From contig CAJTOL010000005.1 in NCBI GenBank assembly GCA_910577645.1, positions 62,001 through 126,000 of the forward strand: a stretch of 64,000 bases of DNA, in the 5' to 3' direction. Below, one piece after another: positions 16,765 through 25,198 of the stretch (its first letter is position 1; every line of letters begins with the position of its first letter). The position numbers were made by a program, and so were the translations under genes. This DNA comes from an uncultured Lachnospiraceae bacterium. GTDB taxonomy: Bacteria > Bacillota > Clostridia > Lachnospirales > Lachnospiraceae. Below the pieces are notes generated by a model, which saw nothing but the letters and a program-made list of their open reading frames with translations, was not told the DNA's origin and did no database searches.

Positions 16765-17997
16765 ATGAAAAAGTTTTTTCTCCTGCTTTTATCCATATCG
16801 GCGCTGCTTCTTTTGTCTGCCTGCAGCAGTCAGGAACCGCCTTCTGAAAGCAGTCAGTCATCGGAGGAATCAATTCAACTAACCGTTTGGGGAGCAGAGG
16901 AGGATGAGGCCTTGCTTCAGGAGATTTTTGCCTCATTCCAGACTCACTACTCCGGTCAGGCTAATTTTCAGATTACTTATCAGCCTCAGAGCGAGTCTAA
17001 CTGTAAAGATGTTCTGCTGGGGGATCTGGAGGGAGGAGCGGATGTGTTCGCTTTTGCTGACGACCAGGTGGCGGCTTTGGCGGCTGCCGGCGGTCTGGAT
17101 CCCATTGAGGACGAGGCTGAGATTAGAGCTTCCAACCTTTCCGCCGCAGTGGAAGCCGCCAGTGTGGGAGGCGTTTTGTATGCCTATCCGCTGACTGCGG
17201 ACAACGGCTACTTTTTGTACTACAACAAGGAATATTTCTCAGAAGAGGATGTAAAAAGTCTGGATCAGATGCTGGAGGTGGCAGCCCAGGCCGAAAAATT
17301 AGTGGCAATGGACTGGTCCTCCGCCTGGTATGTCTATGCATTTTTTGGAAACACCGGCCTGGAGGTAGGGCTGAATGAAGATGGCCTGACCAATTATTGT
17401 ACCTGGAACAGTACCGATGGAGCGATACGGGGGACGGATGTAGGTCAGGCTATGCTTTCCATAGCAAAAAGCCCGGCCTTTGCCAGTCTGACAGATACGG
17501 AAATTTTATCCGGTATACAGGACGGAACCGTCATTGCCGGGGTCAGCGGAGTGTGGAACGCGGTGGCCATTGAAGAGGCATGGGGAGAAAATGCCGGAGC
17601 CGCCAAACTGCCAGTCTATACCTGTGCAGGACAGCAGGTGCAAATGGCTTCCTTTTCCGGCTGCAAATTGATCGGTGTAAATGCTTATTCGGAACATCCG
17701 GAGTGGGCGGCACGGCTGGCAGAGTGGATCACCAACGAGGAAAACCAGAGCCTGCGTTTCCGACTTCGGGGCCAGGGACCGGCTAATATCAACGCCGCCC
17801 ACTCTCCGGAAGTCCAGGCGTCTTCTGCTATTGCAGCGCTGCTGGCTCAGTCAGAATTTTCCCAGCTCCAGCGGGTGGGCGGAAAATTCTGGGATCCTGT
17901 GGCGGAATTTGCCGGAAGTATGGCGGATGGGAACCCTTCTGGCGTCCCCATCCAGACCCAGCTGGATCGAATGGTAGAGGACGTAACGGCACGGTAA
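16765..17997 (+). CDS. ABC-type extracellular solute-binding lipoprotein (family 1), without adjacent permeases
   Basis: ATG 16765 is preferred over an in-frame TTG nine bases earlier because GGGGGA lies at proper distance. The product (410 aa) starts with a lipoprotein signal peptide ending LLLLSACSS, so Cys near residue 19 should carry the lipid anchor. The mature part is a sugar-type binding fold (LTVWGAEEDEALLQEIFASF; YAYPLTADNGYFLYYNKEYF; EAWGENAGAAKLP), typical for di- or oligosaccharide binding. No permease or ATPase genes flank it. The chemoreceptor gene follows by 34 bp, so it may present ligand to that receptor or serve an importer encoded elsewhere. Confidence 0.9.
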   Translation: MKKFFLLLLSISALLLLSACSSQEPPSESSQSSEESIQLTVWGAEEDEALLQEIFASFQTHYSGQANFQITYQPQSESNCKDVLLGDLEGGADVFAFADDQVAALAAAGGLDPIEDEAEIRASNLSAAVEAASVGGVLYAYPLTADNGYFLYYNKEYFSEEDVKSLDQMLEVAAQAEKLVAMDWSSAWYVYAFFGNTGLEVGLNEDGLTNYCTWNSTDGAIRGTDVGQAMLSIAKSPAFASLTDTEILSGIQDGTVIAGVSGVWNAVAIEEAWGENAGAAKLPVYTCAGQQVQMASFSGCKLIGVNAYSEHPEWAARLAEWITNEENQSLRFRLRGQGPANINAAHSPEVQASSAIAALLAQSEFSQLQRVGGKFWDPVAEFAGSMADGNPSGVPIQTQLDRMVEDVTAR

Positions 17998-18031
17998 CGG
18001 CCAAATACATCATCATTGGGAGGAAATTTGC

Positions 18032-19618
18032 ATGAGAGGCAGGCTGACACTGCAGCAGCGATTGGTATTGCCCATTGTTTTATTGGGCCTGGTGACGCTG
18101 CTGTCCAATCTTTTGGCAGTATTCAGCATCAACAATGTCCACTCCAACGCAGGGACTATTGTGGATGAACATATGGTCAGTGAGGGACGTCTGGAGGATA
18201 TCCGCCGCGATATGATGGATATCCACCGCTTGGCATTGTCCCATATCGTGGCAGCGGATCACGCTACGATGATTCGATTAGTCCAGGAAATCAAAGCGGA
18301 GGAGGCTGTGCTGGACGATAAGCTTACCGCCTATGAGCCTTTTGTGACCCAGGAAGATCTGGATACTTATCGTTCTCTTCTGTCAAATTACGATGCCTTT
18401 AAACATTCCCTGGTCTTTCTGGTCTGCGCCAGTGCAGACAGCAAAACTCAGGAGGCATACGCGATGGCCAACGGGGACACGGCTCTCTGGAGCGCTGCTG
18501 TAGAGGAGAACATTGACGCTTTATATGCTTCTGTCAGTGCCAGAACAGGAGAGGCAAGAGGCCGTCTGTTCGTTGTTTATGTCATTTCCCTGGTTATCAG
18601 CGCTGTTACTTTGATCATCGGAGTACTGCTGGTGGCAGCGGCTTTCCGCATTATCCGGAAATATGTCATTGCTCCTATTCATGGGGCTATGGAGACTCTT
18701 CAGGATAGTTCCCAGCGCATTAAAGGCGTGGTGGGAGAAGTGCGCCAGCGGACCCAGACGTCCAGCGGAAGCGTCCGTGATCTTTCCGGACTGACGGATC
18801 ACCTTTCCGCCACCTTGGAGGAAATTGCCGGAAGCGCCGCTTCCATTACCGGAAGCGCTTCAGGTACTCAGGGGGACGTTCAGAGTATGGCAGAGGAGTG
18901 CGCCGCCATCACAGCTTATTCTGTGGAAATGCGGGGACGGGCAGAAAAGATGGAACGATCTGCCCAGGAAGAGATGGAGACGGTTCAGGCCAAGACGGCA
19001 GAGATTATGTCCGTGTTGGATCAGGCAATTGAAAAGAGCCGCAATGTTAACCAGATAGAAAGCCTGACCAAGGCTATTTTAAATATTTCATCATCAACAG
19101 ATCTCATCGCCGTTAACGCTTCCATTGAGGCGGCGCGGGTGGGGGCGGCGGGAAAAGGCTTTGCTGTGGTGGCTCAGGAAATCCGCAAGCTGGCCGACTC
19201 CTGTGCGGAAACCGCCAGCCATATTCAGGAAGTTAGTGAGGTGGTTACAGGGGCGGTGGATTACCTTTCTGACAGTGCACAGGAATTGGCTGATTACCTG
19301 GGCAAGGCTGTCTTATCCCAACTGGAACAGTCCGTCCAGGCAGGGCGTCAGTATCGGGAAGACTCCGATTATGTAGGGCGCTCTATGGAATCTTTTAATG
19401 AACGGACGGTACGCCTGAAAGGCGCTATGGACGAGATTGCCGCCTCCATCTCCAGCATATCCGGCGCCATTGACGGCGCGGCCTCCGGACTTACCGGAGC
19501 CGCCGGAAACACCCGGAGCCTGGTGGATGATATGACTGGTATTACCGTAGGCATGGACACCAATCAGGAGATTGTAGGAGAGCTGCAAAAGCAAATGGAT
19601 GTATTTGCTAATCTGTAA
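18032..19618 (+). CDS. Methyl-accepting chemotaxis protein (4HB-type sensor)
   Basis: The 528-residue receptor has a first membrane helix at about residues 10-32, a four-helix-bundle-like extracellular sensor (about 35-177), a second membrane helix (about 178-206) and a long cytoplasmic coiled coil. The conserved hairpin tip, with DLIAVNASIEAARVG and GKGFAVVAQEIRKLA, contacts CheA and CheW. A HAMP domain is not obvious after the second helix, and there is no CheR-binding pentapeptide at the C-terminus. GGGAGGAAA precedes ATG 18032. It is probably co-transcribed with the solute-binding protein upstream. No che or flagellar genes are in the window. Confidence 0.93.
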   Translation: MRGRLTLQQRLVLPIVLLGLVTLLSNLLAVFSINNVHSNAGTIVDEHMVSEGRLEDIRRDMMDIHRLALSHIVAADHATMIRLVQEIKAEEAVLDDKLTAYEPFVTQEDLDTYRSLLSNYDAFKHSLVFLVCASADSKTQEAYAMANGDTALWSAAVEENIDALYASVSARTGEARGRLFVVYVISLVISAVTLIIGVLLVAAAFRIIRKYVIAPIHGAMETLQDSSQRIKGVVGEVRQRTQTSSGSVRDLSGLTDHLSATLEEIAGSAASITGSASGTQGDVQSMAEECAAITAYSVEMRGRAEKMERSAQEEMETVQAKTAEIMSVLDQAIEKSRNVNQIESLTKAILNISSSTDLIAVNASIEAARVGAAGKGFAVVAQEIRKLADSCAETASHIQEVSEVVTGAVDYLSDSAQELADYLGKAVLSQLEQSVQAGRQYREDSDYVGRSMESFNERTVRLKGAMDEIAASISSISGAIDGAASGLTGAAGNTRSLVDDMTGITVGMDTNQEIVGELQKQMDVFANL

Positions 19619-19693
19619 TATCGGTCACTGAGAGTATCTGTCTCAAGCTTTGTATATTTACTGGCTTTTTGCCATTAAAATTTTGAAATAATG

Positions 19694-19790
19694 AATCACC
19701 CCAGCCGCAGTGTGTTCCCGGGATTATCAATGTGAGACCGGACACCTGCGATACGGCTAAAGCCGCACTCCTTTCGGAACTGGGGTGATT
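19694..19790. other. Cloverleaf-like structured element of unknown function
   Basis: An 11-bp perfect closing stem (AATCACCCCAG at 19694-19704, CTGGGGTGATT at 19780-19790) encloses three smaller hairpins: GTGTTC/GGACAC (19712-19717 with 19740-19745), CGGC/GCCG (19754-19765) and TCC/GGA with a TTTC loop (19769-19778). It is not a tRNA: no anticodon arm or T-loop is recognisable. Either strand could be the transcript. It lies in the 424-bp gap between the chemoreceptor and glycerate kinase genes and could be a small RNA, a leader structure or a palindromic repeat. Confidence 0.5.
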
Positions 19791-19800
19791 ACTTATGAAA

Positions 19801-19875
19801 GGGAATGTCACAAAATAAAATAAGACGGTCTTCTATTAGCAGATGTCTGGTTTTGTTTTGCAACATGCCCTTTTT
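19801..19875 (+). terminator. Long hairpin terminator (member of an intergenic hairpin family)
   Basis: GGGAATGTCACAAAATAAAA (19801-19820) pairs with 19851-19870 over 16 of 20 positions, followed by TTTTT. It ends transcription from the chemoreceptor side. Its arm and its loop (TTCTATTAGCAGATGTC) resemble the element at 40.1 kb. The rest of the gap to 20042 holds no convincing gene. Confidence 0.7.
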
Positions 19876-20042
19876 ATATTATAGCGTCAGGAGGACAGGA
19901 TGGCAAGCAGGAAGAGACAGAAACAGATCAATGGAAGCGGCAAATCTTTGCCGGGGTGATGGGGAAGACCAGGGTGATTGTCAAATAACAGAAATGGTTT
20001 TATAATAAATGAGAATGAAAAGCAGGGAAAGGAGAGGGCGGC

Positions 20043-21206
20043 ATGAAGTTTGTCTTAATTCCGGATTCTTTTAAGGGCACCTTAAGCTCAGCCCAAATCT
20101 GCGGGATTATGGAAAGCCGGATCCGCAAACATTTTCCGGACAGTACCATTGTAAGCGTGCCGGTGGCAGACGGCGGAGAGGGGACAGTAGATGCGTTTTT
20201 GGCTGCAGTGGGGGGAAAGAAACGCTTTATCACAGTAAAAAATCCCTATTTTGAGGATATAAAAGCCGGCTATGGCCTGATAGAGGACGGCAGGACGGCG
20301 GTGATGGAGATGGCAGCCTGCGCCGGCCTCCCTCTGGTAGAAGAACGGAAAAACCCATTGCTTACCACTACCTATGGGGCAGGAGAGATGATCCTGGACG
20401 CAGCCGGACAAGGAGTCAGGAAAATTATCCTGGGTCTTGGCGGCTCTTGTACCAATGACGGCGGCTGCGGGGCGGCCGCTGCGGCGGGAGTAAAATTTTT
20501 CAGCAAAAACGGAAAGGAATTTATCCCTACAGGAGGCACTGTGGGGGAAATTGCTTCTATTGACTTAAAGAGCCGGTGGCCCGGGTTGGCTGGAATTGAA
20601 ATTATCACCATGTGCGACATCGAAAATCCCATGTACGGCCCAAATGGGGCCTCCTTTATCTTTGGTCCCCAAAAAGGAGCGGATATGGAAACCGCAGCGT
20701 TTCTGGATCAGGGAATCCGCCATTTAAGTGAAGCCATAAAAGAATCTCTGGGCCAGGACTTGAGCCAGGTTCCGGGAAGCGGGGCAGCAGGAGCCATGGG
20801 AGCCGGAATGTTGGCATTTTTTGGAGCCAGGCTTCAGATGGGGATTGATACGGTTCTGGATGTGACAGATTTTGACCGCCTGATTGAAGATGCAGATTAC
20901 ATATTTACCGGAGAAGGAAAGCTGGATGGACAAAGCCTTGGCGGCAAGGTAGTAATAGGAGTTGCAAGAAAGGCAAGGACAAGAAATAAGCCGGTTATTG
21001 CCGTTGTAGGCGGAGCTGTGGACGAAGAAATAGAAAATGTATACAAAGAAGGCGTCAGTGCGGTTTTTTCCATTAACCGGCTTCCCCAGGATTTTTCTGT
21101 CAGCCGCAGCTGCAGCAGGGAAAATCTGGAGGCCACAACAGATAATATTTTACGGCTGATAAAGCTTGGACAACAGAATTGCCTTTCGGCCAATTGTCGG
21201 AAATAA
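20043..21206 (+). CDS. glxK: Glycerate kinase (GlxK/GarK family)
   Basis: The 387-residue protein begins KFVLIPDSFKGTLSS, the family's N-terminal signature, with PVADGGEGTVDAF soon after, LGLGGSCTNDGGCGAAAA near residue 130 and FTGEGKLDGQSLGGKV near 300. These enzymes phosphorylate D-glycerate to 2-phosphoglycerate (class II) and feed it into glycolysis. AAAGGAGAG precedes ATG 20043. It stands alone, between hairpins at both ends. Glycerate is also the moiety that FkbH proteins (see 43.7 kb) handle as an acyl group, but no link is visible in the gene arrangement. Confidence 0.95.
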   Translation: MKFVLIPDSFKGTLSSAQICGIMESRIRKHFPDSTIVSVPVADGGEGTVDAFLAAVGGKKRFITVKNPYFEDIKAGYGLIEDGRTAVMEMAACAGLPLVEERKNPLLTTTYGAGEMILDAAGQGVRKIILGLGGSCTNDGGCGAAAAAGVKFFSKNGKEFIPTGGTVGEIASIDLKSRWPGLAGIEIITMCDIENPMYGPNGASFIFGPQKGADMETAAFLDQGIRHLSEAIKESLGQDLSQVPGSGAAGAMGAGMLAFFGARLQMGIDTVLDVTDFDRLIEDADYIFTGEGKLDGQSLGGKVVIGVARKARTRNKPVIAVVGGAVDEEIENVYKEGVSAVFSINRLPQDFSVSRSCSRENLEATTDNILRLIKLGQQNCLSANCRK

Positions 21207-21212
21207 TCATGA

Positions 21213-21254
21213 ATGCCTGCCGTCAGCCGTTCATTTTTGGCTGGCGGCAGGCAT
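21213..21254. terminator. Bidirectional terminator between glxK and the PurF-like gene
   Basis: ATGCCTGCCGTCAGCC (21213-21228) pairs with the complement ending GGCAGGCAT at 21254, around a TTCATTTTT loop. It sits between two convergent genes. Confidence 0.8.
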
Positions 21255-21272
21255 ATATTGTTGAATCAAAAG

Positions 21273-22688
21273 CTATTCTTTCCCACTCCAGCAATAAGTG
21301 CAAAGCTTACATGGAGAAATTCCGATAGACTCTACCAGGTCGTCTAAGCGGTGGAACCGCAGAGTGGTAAAATTTAAGCGTTTTCGGATTTCTTCCACCA
21401 TCTCTGCATAATTCTGACTGTCCGGATTTGCATAGTCAGCCAAAAGCTCGTCCGAAACCTGATCTCCCTCCCGTTCCCGGATAATCCGCCTGGAAATCAA
21501 ATCCAAATCTGAAGTAGACCGGGAAAAATTCAAATATTTACAGCCAAACAACAGAGGGGGGCAGGCCGGGCGGATATGAACCTCCTTGGCGCCGCTGTGA
21601 TATAAGAATTCTGTAGTTTCCCCCAGCTGAGTACCACGGACAATAGAGTCGTCGATTAACAGCAGGCTCCGGTTGCGGATCAGGGCATCTATGGGAATCA
21701 GCTTCATTTTCGCAATCAGATGCCGCTGACTCTGGTTTTGAGGCATAAAAGAACGAGGCCAGGTAGGCGTGTACTTAATAAAAGGCCTGGAGAAGGGGAT
21801 CCCGGACTCATTGGCATATCCGATAGCGTGGGCAATTCCCGAATCCGGTACCCCGGCGACGCTGTCAGGATGAATCCCGTCTCCTTTGTCACGCTGTGCC
21901 AGGAGCCGCCCGCAATTGTACCGCATCTGCTCCACATTGACGCCCTCATAAGAAGAGGTGGGATATCCAAAATAAACCCACAGGAAGGAACAGATTTTCA
22001 TATCATTCCTGGGTTTGCTTAAGGACTGGATACTGCCTGGGGAGACAAGGACGATTTCTCCCGGACCCAGCTCCGTATAATCGGCGTAGCCTAGATTGAT
22101 ATAGGCAAAGCTTTCAGAGGAAACGCAGAAGGCATCGTCCCGTTTCCCCACAATCAGGGGGGTTCTGCCTAAACGGTCTCTGGAGGCATAGATCCCTTCC
22201 GGGGCCAGCAGCATGATTGTCATAGAACCTTCAATACATTCCTGGGCGAAAAGCAGCCCCTCAACCAGACTTTCTTTCTGGTTGATAATAGAGGCCACCA
22301 GTTCGCTGCTGTTAATCCGGCCTCCGCTCATTTCCAAAAAATGGATTCGGCCATTGTCGTAGGCCTTGCGAACCAGCTCCTCCTCATTGTTAATCTTACC
22401 TACGGTTACAATGGCATAGCTGCCAAGGTGGGACTGGATTAAAAGAGGCTGGGGATCCGTGTCAGAAATAGATCCAATCCCCAGATTGCCTTCCAGCTCC
22501 TCCACATCCCGCTCAAATTTTGTACGGAATGGGGAATTTTCGATATTATGAATTGAACGTTGGAAACCATTAGCGCCATAAACAGCCATGCCGCCTCTCC
22601 GGGTTCCCAGGTGAGAATGATAGTCTGTGCCGAAAAATAAGTCCATGACACAGCTTGATTTCGATACAACACCAAAGATACCGCCCAT
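21273..22688 (-). CDS. PurF-like amidophosphoribosyltransferase lacking the catalytic cysteine
   Basis: The 471-residue protein has the class II glutamine-amidotransferase fold of PurF (LGTRRGGMAVYG, GRINSSELVASII, GIYASRDRLGRTPL) and a C-terminal phosphoribosyltransferase domain with the PRPP-binding loop LLLIDDSIVRGTQ. In true PurF residue 2 is the nucleophilic Cys (MCGIFG) that frees ammonia from glutamine; here the start reads MGGIFGV. The start is secure: AAAGGAGC lies 9 bp before ATG 22688. A Cys-rich end (CKLCTYC) may hold an Fe-S cluster as in Bacillus-type PurF. It may use free ammonia, be regulatory, or act on another substrate. Similar Gly-2 versions exist in related genomes, to my recollection. 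Confidence 0.85.
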   Translation of the reverse strand: MGGIFGVVSKSSCVMDLFFGTDYHSHLGTRRGGMAVYGANGFQRSIHNIENSPFRTKFERDVEELEGNLGIGSISDTDPQPLLIQSHLGSYAIVTVGKINNEEELVRKAYDNGRIHFLEMSGGRINSSELVASIINQKESLVEGLLFAQECIEGSMTIMLLAPEGIYASRDRLGRTPLIVGKRDDAFCVSSESFAYINLGYADYTELGPGEIVLVSPGSIQSLSKPRNDMKICSFLWVYFGYPTSSYEGVNVEQMRYNCGRLLAQRDKGDGIHPDSVAGVPDSGIAHAIGYANESGIPFSRPFIKYTPTWPRSFMPQNQSQRHLIAKMKLIPIDALIRNRSLLLIDDSIVRGTQLGETTEFLYHSGAKEVHIRPACPPLLFGCKYLNFSRSTSDLDLISRRIIREREGDQVSDELLADYANPDSQNYAEMVEEIRKRLNFTTLRFHRLDDLVESIGISPCKLCTYCWSGKE

Positions 22689-22834
22689 TAGTATATGCTC
22701 CTTTCAATAACCTAAGTAAAAACACCCTTTAGTGTAACATATATGATTGCCAATATTCAATACAAAAAGTAAGAGAAATTTAATTTGACTTCACAGACAT
22801 GCTGACTTAAACTGATGAAAAGGAGGCTGACAAA

Positions 22835-23551
22835 ATGCGACAGGAAGAGACAAAACAGGAACAGATAAAACAGGAACAGATAAAACAGACAAGAAGAGGC
22901 GCCAGACAGCCAGAGGGAACAGCCCTGATGCTGCAGACTGCAATCTGGCTTGGAGTTCTGCTGATTTTTATAGGTATCGGCATAGGAATTGGATGGCTTC
23001 TCTGGGGAAAACCGGAAAAAGAAAAAAATATCGATTTAAAGACTGTGAAAGCGCCTTCCTGGATAGAACAGGATTTTATCCGGAAAAATATTTATTCCCG
23101 GCCGGCAGTAAGCTTAAAGCAGGTAGACGGCATTGTGATCCATTATGTGGCAAATCCGGGATCCTCAGCAAAGCAAAACCGCAATTACTTTGACAGCCTG
23201 GCGGATCAAAGTGAAAACGGAACCTCAGCCAGCGCCCATTTTGTGGTGGGTCTGGAAGGGGAAGTGATTCAGGCTATCCCTGTCAGCGAGATGGCCTATG
23301 CATCTAATTACCGGAACAGCGATACGATAGCCATTGAGAGCTGCCATCCCGACGAGAGCGGCAGATATGAGAAAGCCACCTACGACTCTATGGTAAAGCT
23401 TACTGCCTGGCTTTGCAGGGAGCTGGAGCTGAACCCTAAGAAGGATGTAATCCGTCACTACGATGTAAACGAGAAAAACTGCCCCAAATACTTCGTGGAA
23501 AACGAAGATGCCTGGAAGCAGTTTTTAAAGGATGTAGAGGATGCAGTCTAG
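22835..23551 (+). CDS. Membrane-anchored N-acetylmuramoyl-L-alanine amidase (Amidase_2)
   Basis: The 238-residue protein has a charged Gln/Lys-rich N-terminus with a short EQIKQ repeat, one membrane helix (about residues 34-55, IWLGVLLIFIGIGIGIGWLL), and an Amidase_2 domain outside the cell. Zinc-ligand histidines are in IVIHYVANPGSS and VIRHYDVNEKNCP. It should cleave the muramoyl-L-alanine bond of peptidoglycan. The catalytic domain closely resembles that of the phage endolysin at 13.4 kb, including ANPGSSAKQNRNYFDSL against GNPGTSAQANRNWFESL, which points to a shared origin. AAAAGGAGG precedes ATG 22835. Neighbouring genes point away from it, so it is probably a single-gene transcript. Confidence 0.93.
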   Translation: MRQEETKQEQIKQEQIKQTRRGARQPEGTALMLQTAIWLGVLLIFIGIGIGIGWLLWGKPEKEKNIDLKTVKAPSWIEQDFIRKNIYSRPAVSLKQVDGIVIHYVANPGSSAKQNRNYFDSLADQSENGTSASAHFVVGLEGEVIQAIPVSEMAYASNYRNSDTIAIESCHPDESGRYEKATYDSMVKLTAWLCRELELNPKKDVIRHYDVNEKNCPKYFVENEDAWKQFLKDVEDAV

Positions 23552-23584
23552 AACGCAGGTTCCCTATATAAAATTTTCCGATAG

Positions 23585-24466
23585 TTATTTTCCGAAAATC
23601 TGCTTACACAGCCTGCACCCTGTAGGGGTGGCCGCCAGGCCGCCCTCCGCCGTCTCTCTCAGGGAGGATGGGATAGACTGCCCGATCAGCTTCATAGAGT
23701 GGATGACTTCCTCTGTGGGGATAGCGCTGGTGATACCGGCGCAGGCCAGCTCGCAAGCGGTAAAGGCATTGGCAACCCCCATAGCGTTCCGTTTGATGCA
23801 GGGCACCTCCACCAGACCGGCTACCGGGTCGCAGACCAGCCCTAAAATATTTTTTAATGCAATGGCAACGCTAGTGGAAACCATCTGTGGGGTGCCGCCA
23901 AAAATCTCTGTCAGCGCGCCTGCCGCCATGGCGGAGGCAGTACCGATCTCGGCTTGGCAGCCGCCTTCTGCACCGGAGATGCTGGCATTTTTGGCGATGA
24001 CCATGCCGATGGCAGAAGCGGTAAATAAGGACATAATAACAGAATCCTCATTGATCTTCTGATCCTCCATCACTGAAATCAAAGCAGCCGGCAAAACTCC
24101 GCAGGATCCGGCGGTAGGAGCCGCCACAATCTGTCCCATACAGGAGTTGGATTCGGCAACTGCAATGGCCATGGCTATTGCAGTACCGAACAGAGGGCCA
24201 AAATGGCTGTGCCCTTCCTTTACTGCCGCCTGCATCTTGGCCGCAGCGCCGCCTGACAGGCCGCTGGAGGAGCGGAGATCCGGATTCATGCCGTCTATAA
24301 CAGACTGCTTCATAACCTGAAACTCATAAGCCATTAGAGTAAATGCCTCGTCGCAGGTCAGGCCCATGGCTTCTGCCTGCTCCTCCATAACGATCCGGCA
24401 GATCTGTTTGCCGCTGCTCTCTGCCGCAGCTACCAATTCTTCTACAGAACGATAATCCAATTTCAT
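23585..24466 (-). CDS. sdaAA: L-serine dehydratase, alpha subunit
   Basis: The 293-residue subunit converts L-serine to pyruvate and ammonia together with the beta subunit encoded just upstream. Cysteines that can ligate the catalytic 4Fe-4S cluster are seen in SCGVLPAALIS, GGCQAEIG, LVCDPVAGLVEVPC and the C-terminal CRLCKQIFGK. Length is normal for the split, oxygen-sensitive Clostridial enzyme. AGGAGA precedes ATG 24466 and the beta gene ends 24 bp before, so the two form an operon. Confidence 0.96.
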   Translation of the reverse strand: MKLDYRSVEELVAAAESSGKQICRIVMEEQAEAMGLTCDEAFTLMAYEFQVMKQSVIDGMNPDLRSSSGLSGGAAAKMQAAVKEGHSHFGPLFGTAIAMAIAVAESNSCMGQIVAAPTAGSCGVLPAALISVMEDQKINEDSVIMSLFTASAIGMVIAKNASISGAEGGCQAEIGTASAMAAGALTEIFGGTPQMVSTSVAIALKNILGLVCDPVAGLVEVPCIKRNAMGVANAFTACELACAGITSAIPTEEVIHSMKLIGQSIPSSLRETAEGGLAATPTGCRLCKQIFGK

Positions 24467-24490
24467 ATTCTTAATTCTCCTATTGAATTT

Positions 24491-25150
24491 TTAGTTTAAG
24501 TGAAATAAAATCACATCCTGGATATGGGCTATTTTTCTGATTTCCTCCGCCAATTCTTCGCTGAAGGCGCTGTCAAGTTCAATGGTCATAACCGCATCCC
24601 CGCCCTTTTCCTTGCGGTTTAAACGGAAATTGCAGATATTGCCCTGATGCTGGGACACGAAAGAGGTTACCTGGGCGATAACGCCGGGAAGATCCTGATG
24701 AAGGATAATCAAAGTGGGATTCTGCCCGGTAAAGGAAACATCCATACCGTTAATCTGAGTGATGAGAATGTTGCCGCCGCCTACGGAAGCTCCCGTAAGC
24801 TGGGCGGTGGATCCGTCTGCAGCAGTCAGGGTAATGCTGGCCGTGTTGGGATGGGCCCCGTCGATGGTTCCGGAGGAAAAACGCACCTCTAATCCGGTTT
24901 TCTCAGCCCGCTCAATGCTTTCCCGAATCCTCAGATCCCATGGCTCCATGCCCATAATTCCGCCTACCAGGGCCTTGTCCGTACCGTGCCCCCGGTAGGT
25001 CTTGGCAAAAGAGCCGTGAAGCAGGATATCTGCCCGGACAGGCGGAGCGGATAGCAGGAGAGAGGCTGCCTTGCCAATACGGGAAGCCCCGGCTGTGTGG
25101 GAACTGGAAGGGCCAATCATTACCGGCCCGATAATATCAAATACATTCAT
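24491..25150 (-). CDS. sdaAB: L-serine dehydratase, beta subunit
   Basis: The 219-residue subunit starts with IIGPVMIGPSSSHTAGA, the substrate-binding signature of the family, and ends in an ACT domain (from about residue 145: TLIILHQDLPGVIAQVTSF) of the type that binds small effectors such as serine. It pairs with the alpha subunit immediately downstream. GGAGG lies 12 bp before ATG 25150. Together the genes let the cell ferment serine. Confidence 0.96.
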   Translation of the reverse strand: MNVFDIIGPVMIGPSSSHTAGASRIGKAASLLLSAPPVRADILLHGSFAKTYRGHGTDKALVGGIMGMEPWDLRIRESIERAEKTGLEVRFSSGTIDGAHPNTASITLTAADGSTAQLTGASVGGGNILITQINGMDVSFTGQNPTLIILHQDLPGVIAQVTSFVSQHQGNICNFRLNRKEKGGDAVMTIELDSAFSEELAEEIRKIAHIQDVILFHLN

Positions 25151-25198
25151 AAGATAATAAAACCTCCGTTTGAACTGTTGTACATTATTGCCTGAATC

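Noticed and set aside
19899..19989. Short frame ending AGVMGKTRVIVK in the gap before glycerate kinase
   Set aside because: Looks like the tail of a lost gene or chance coding; there is no start, no family and fewer than 40 codons.
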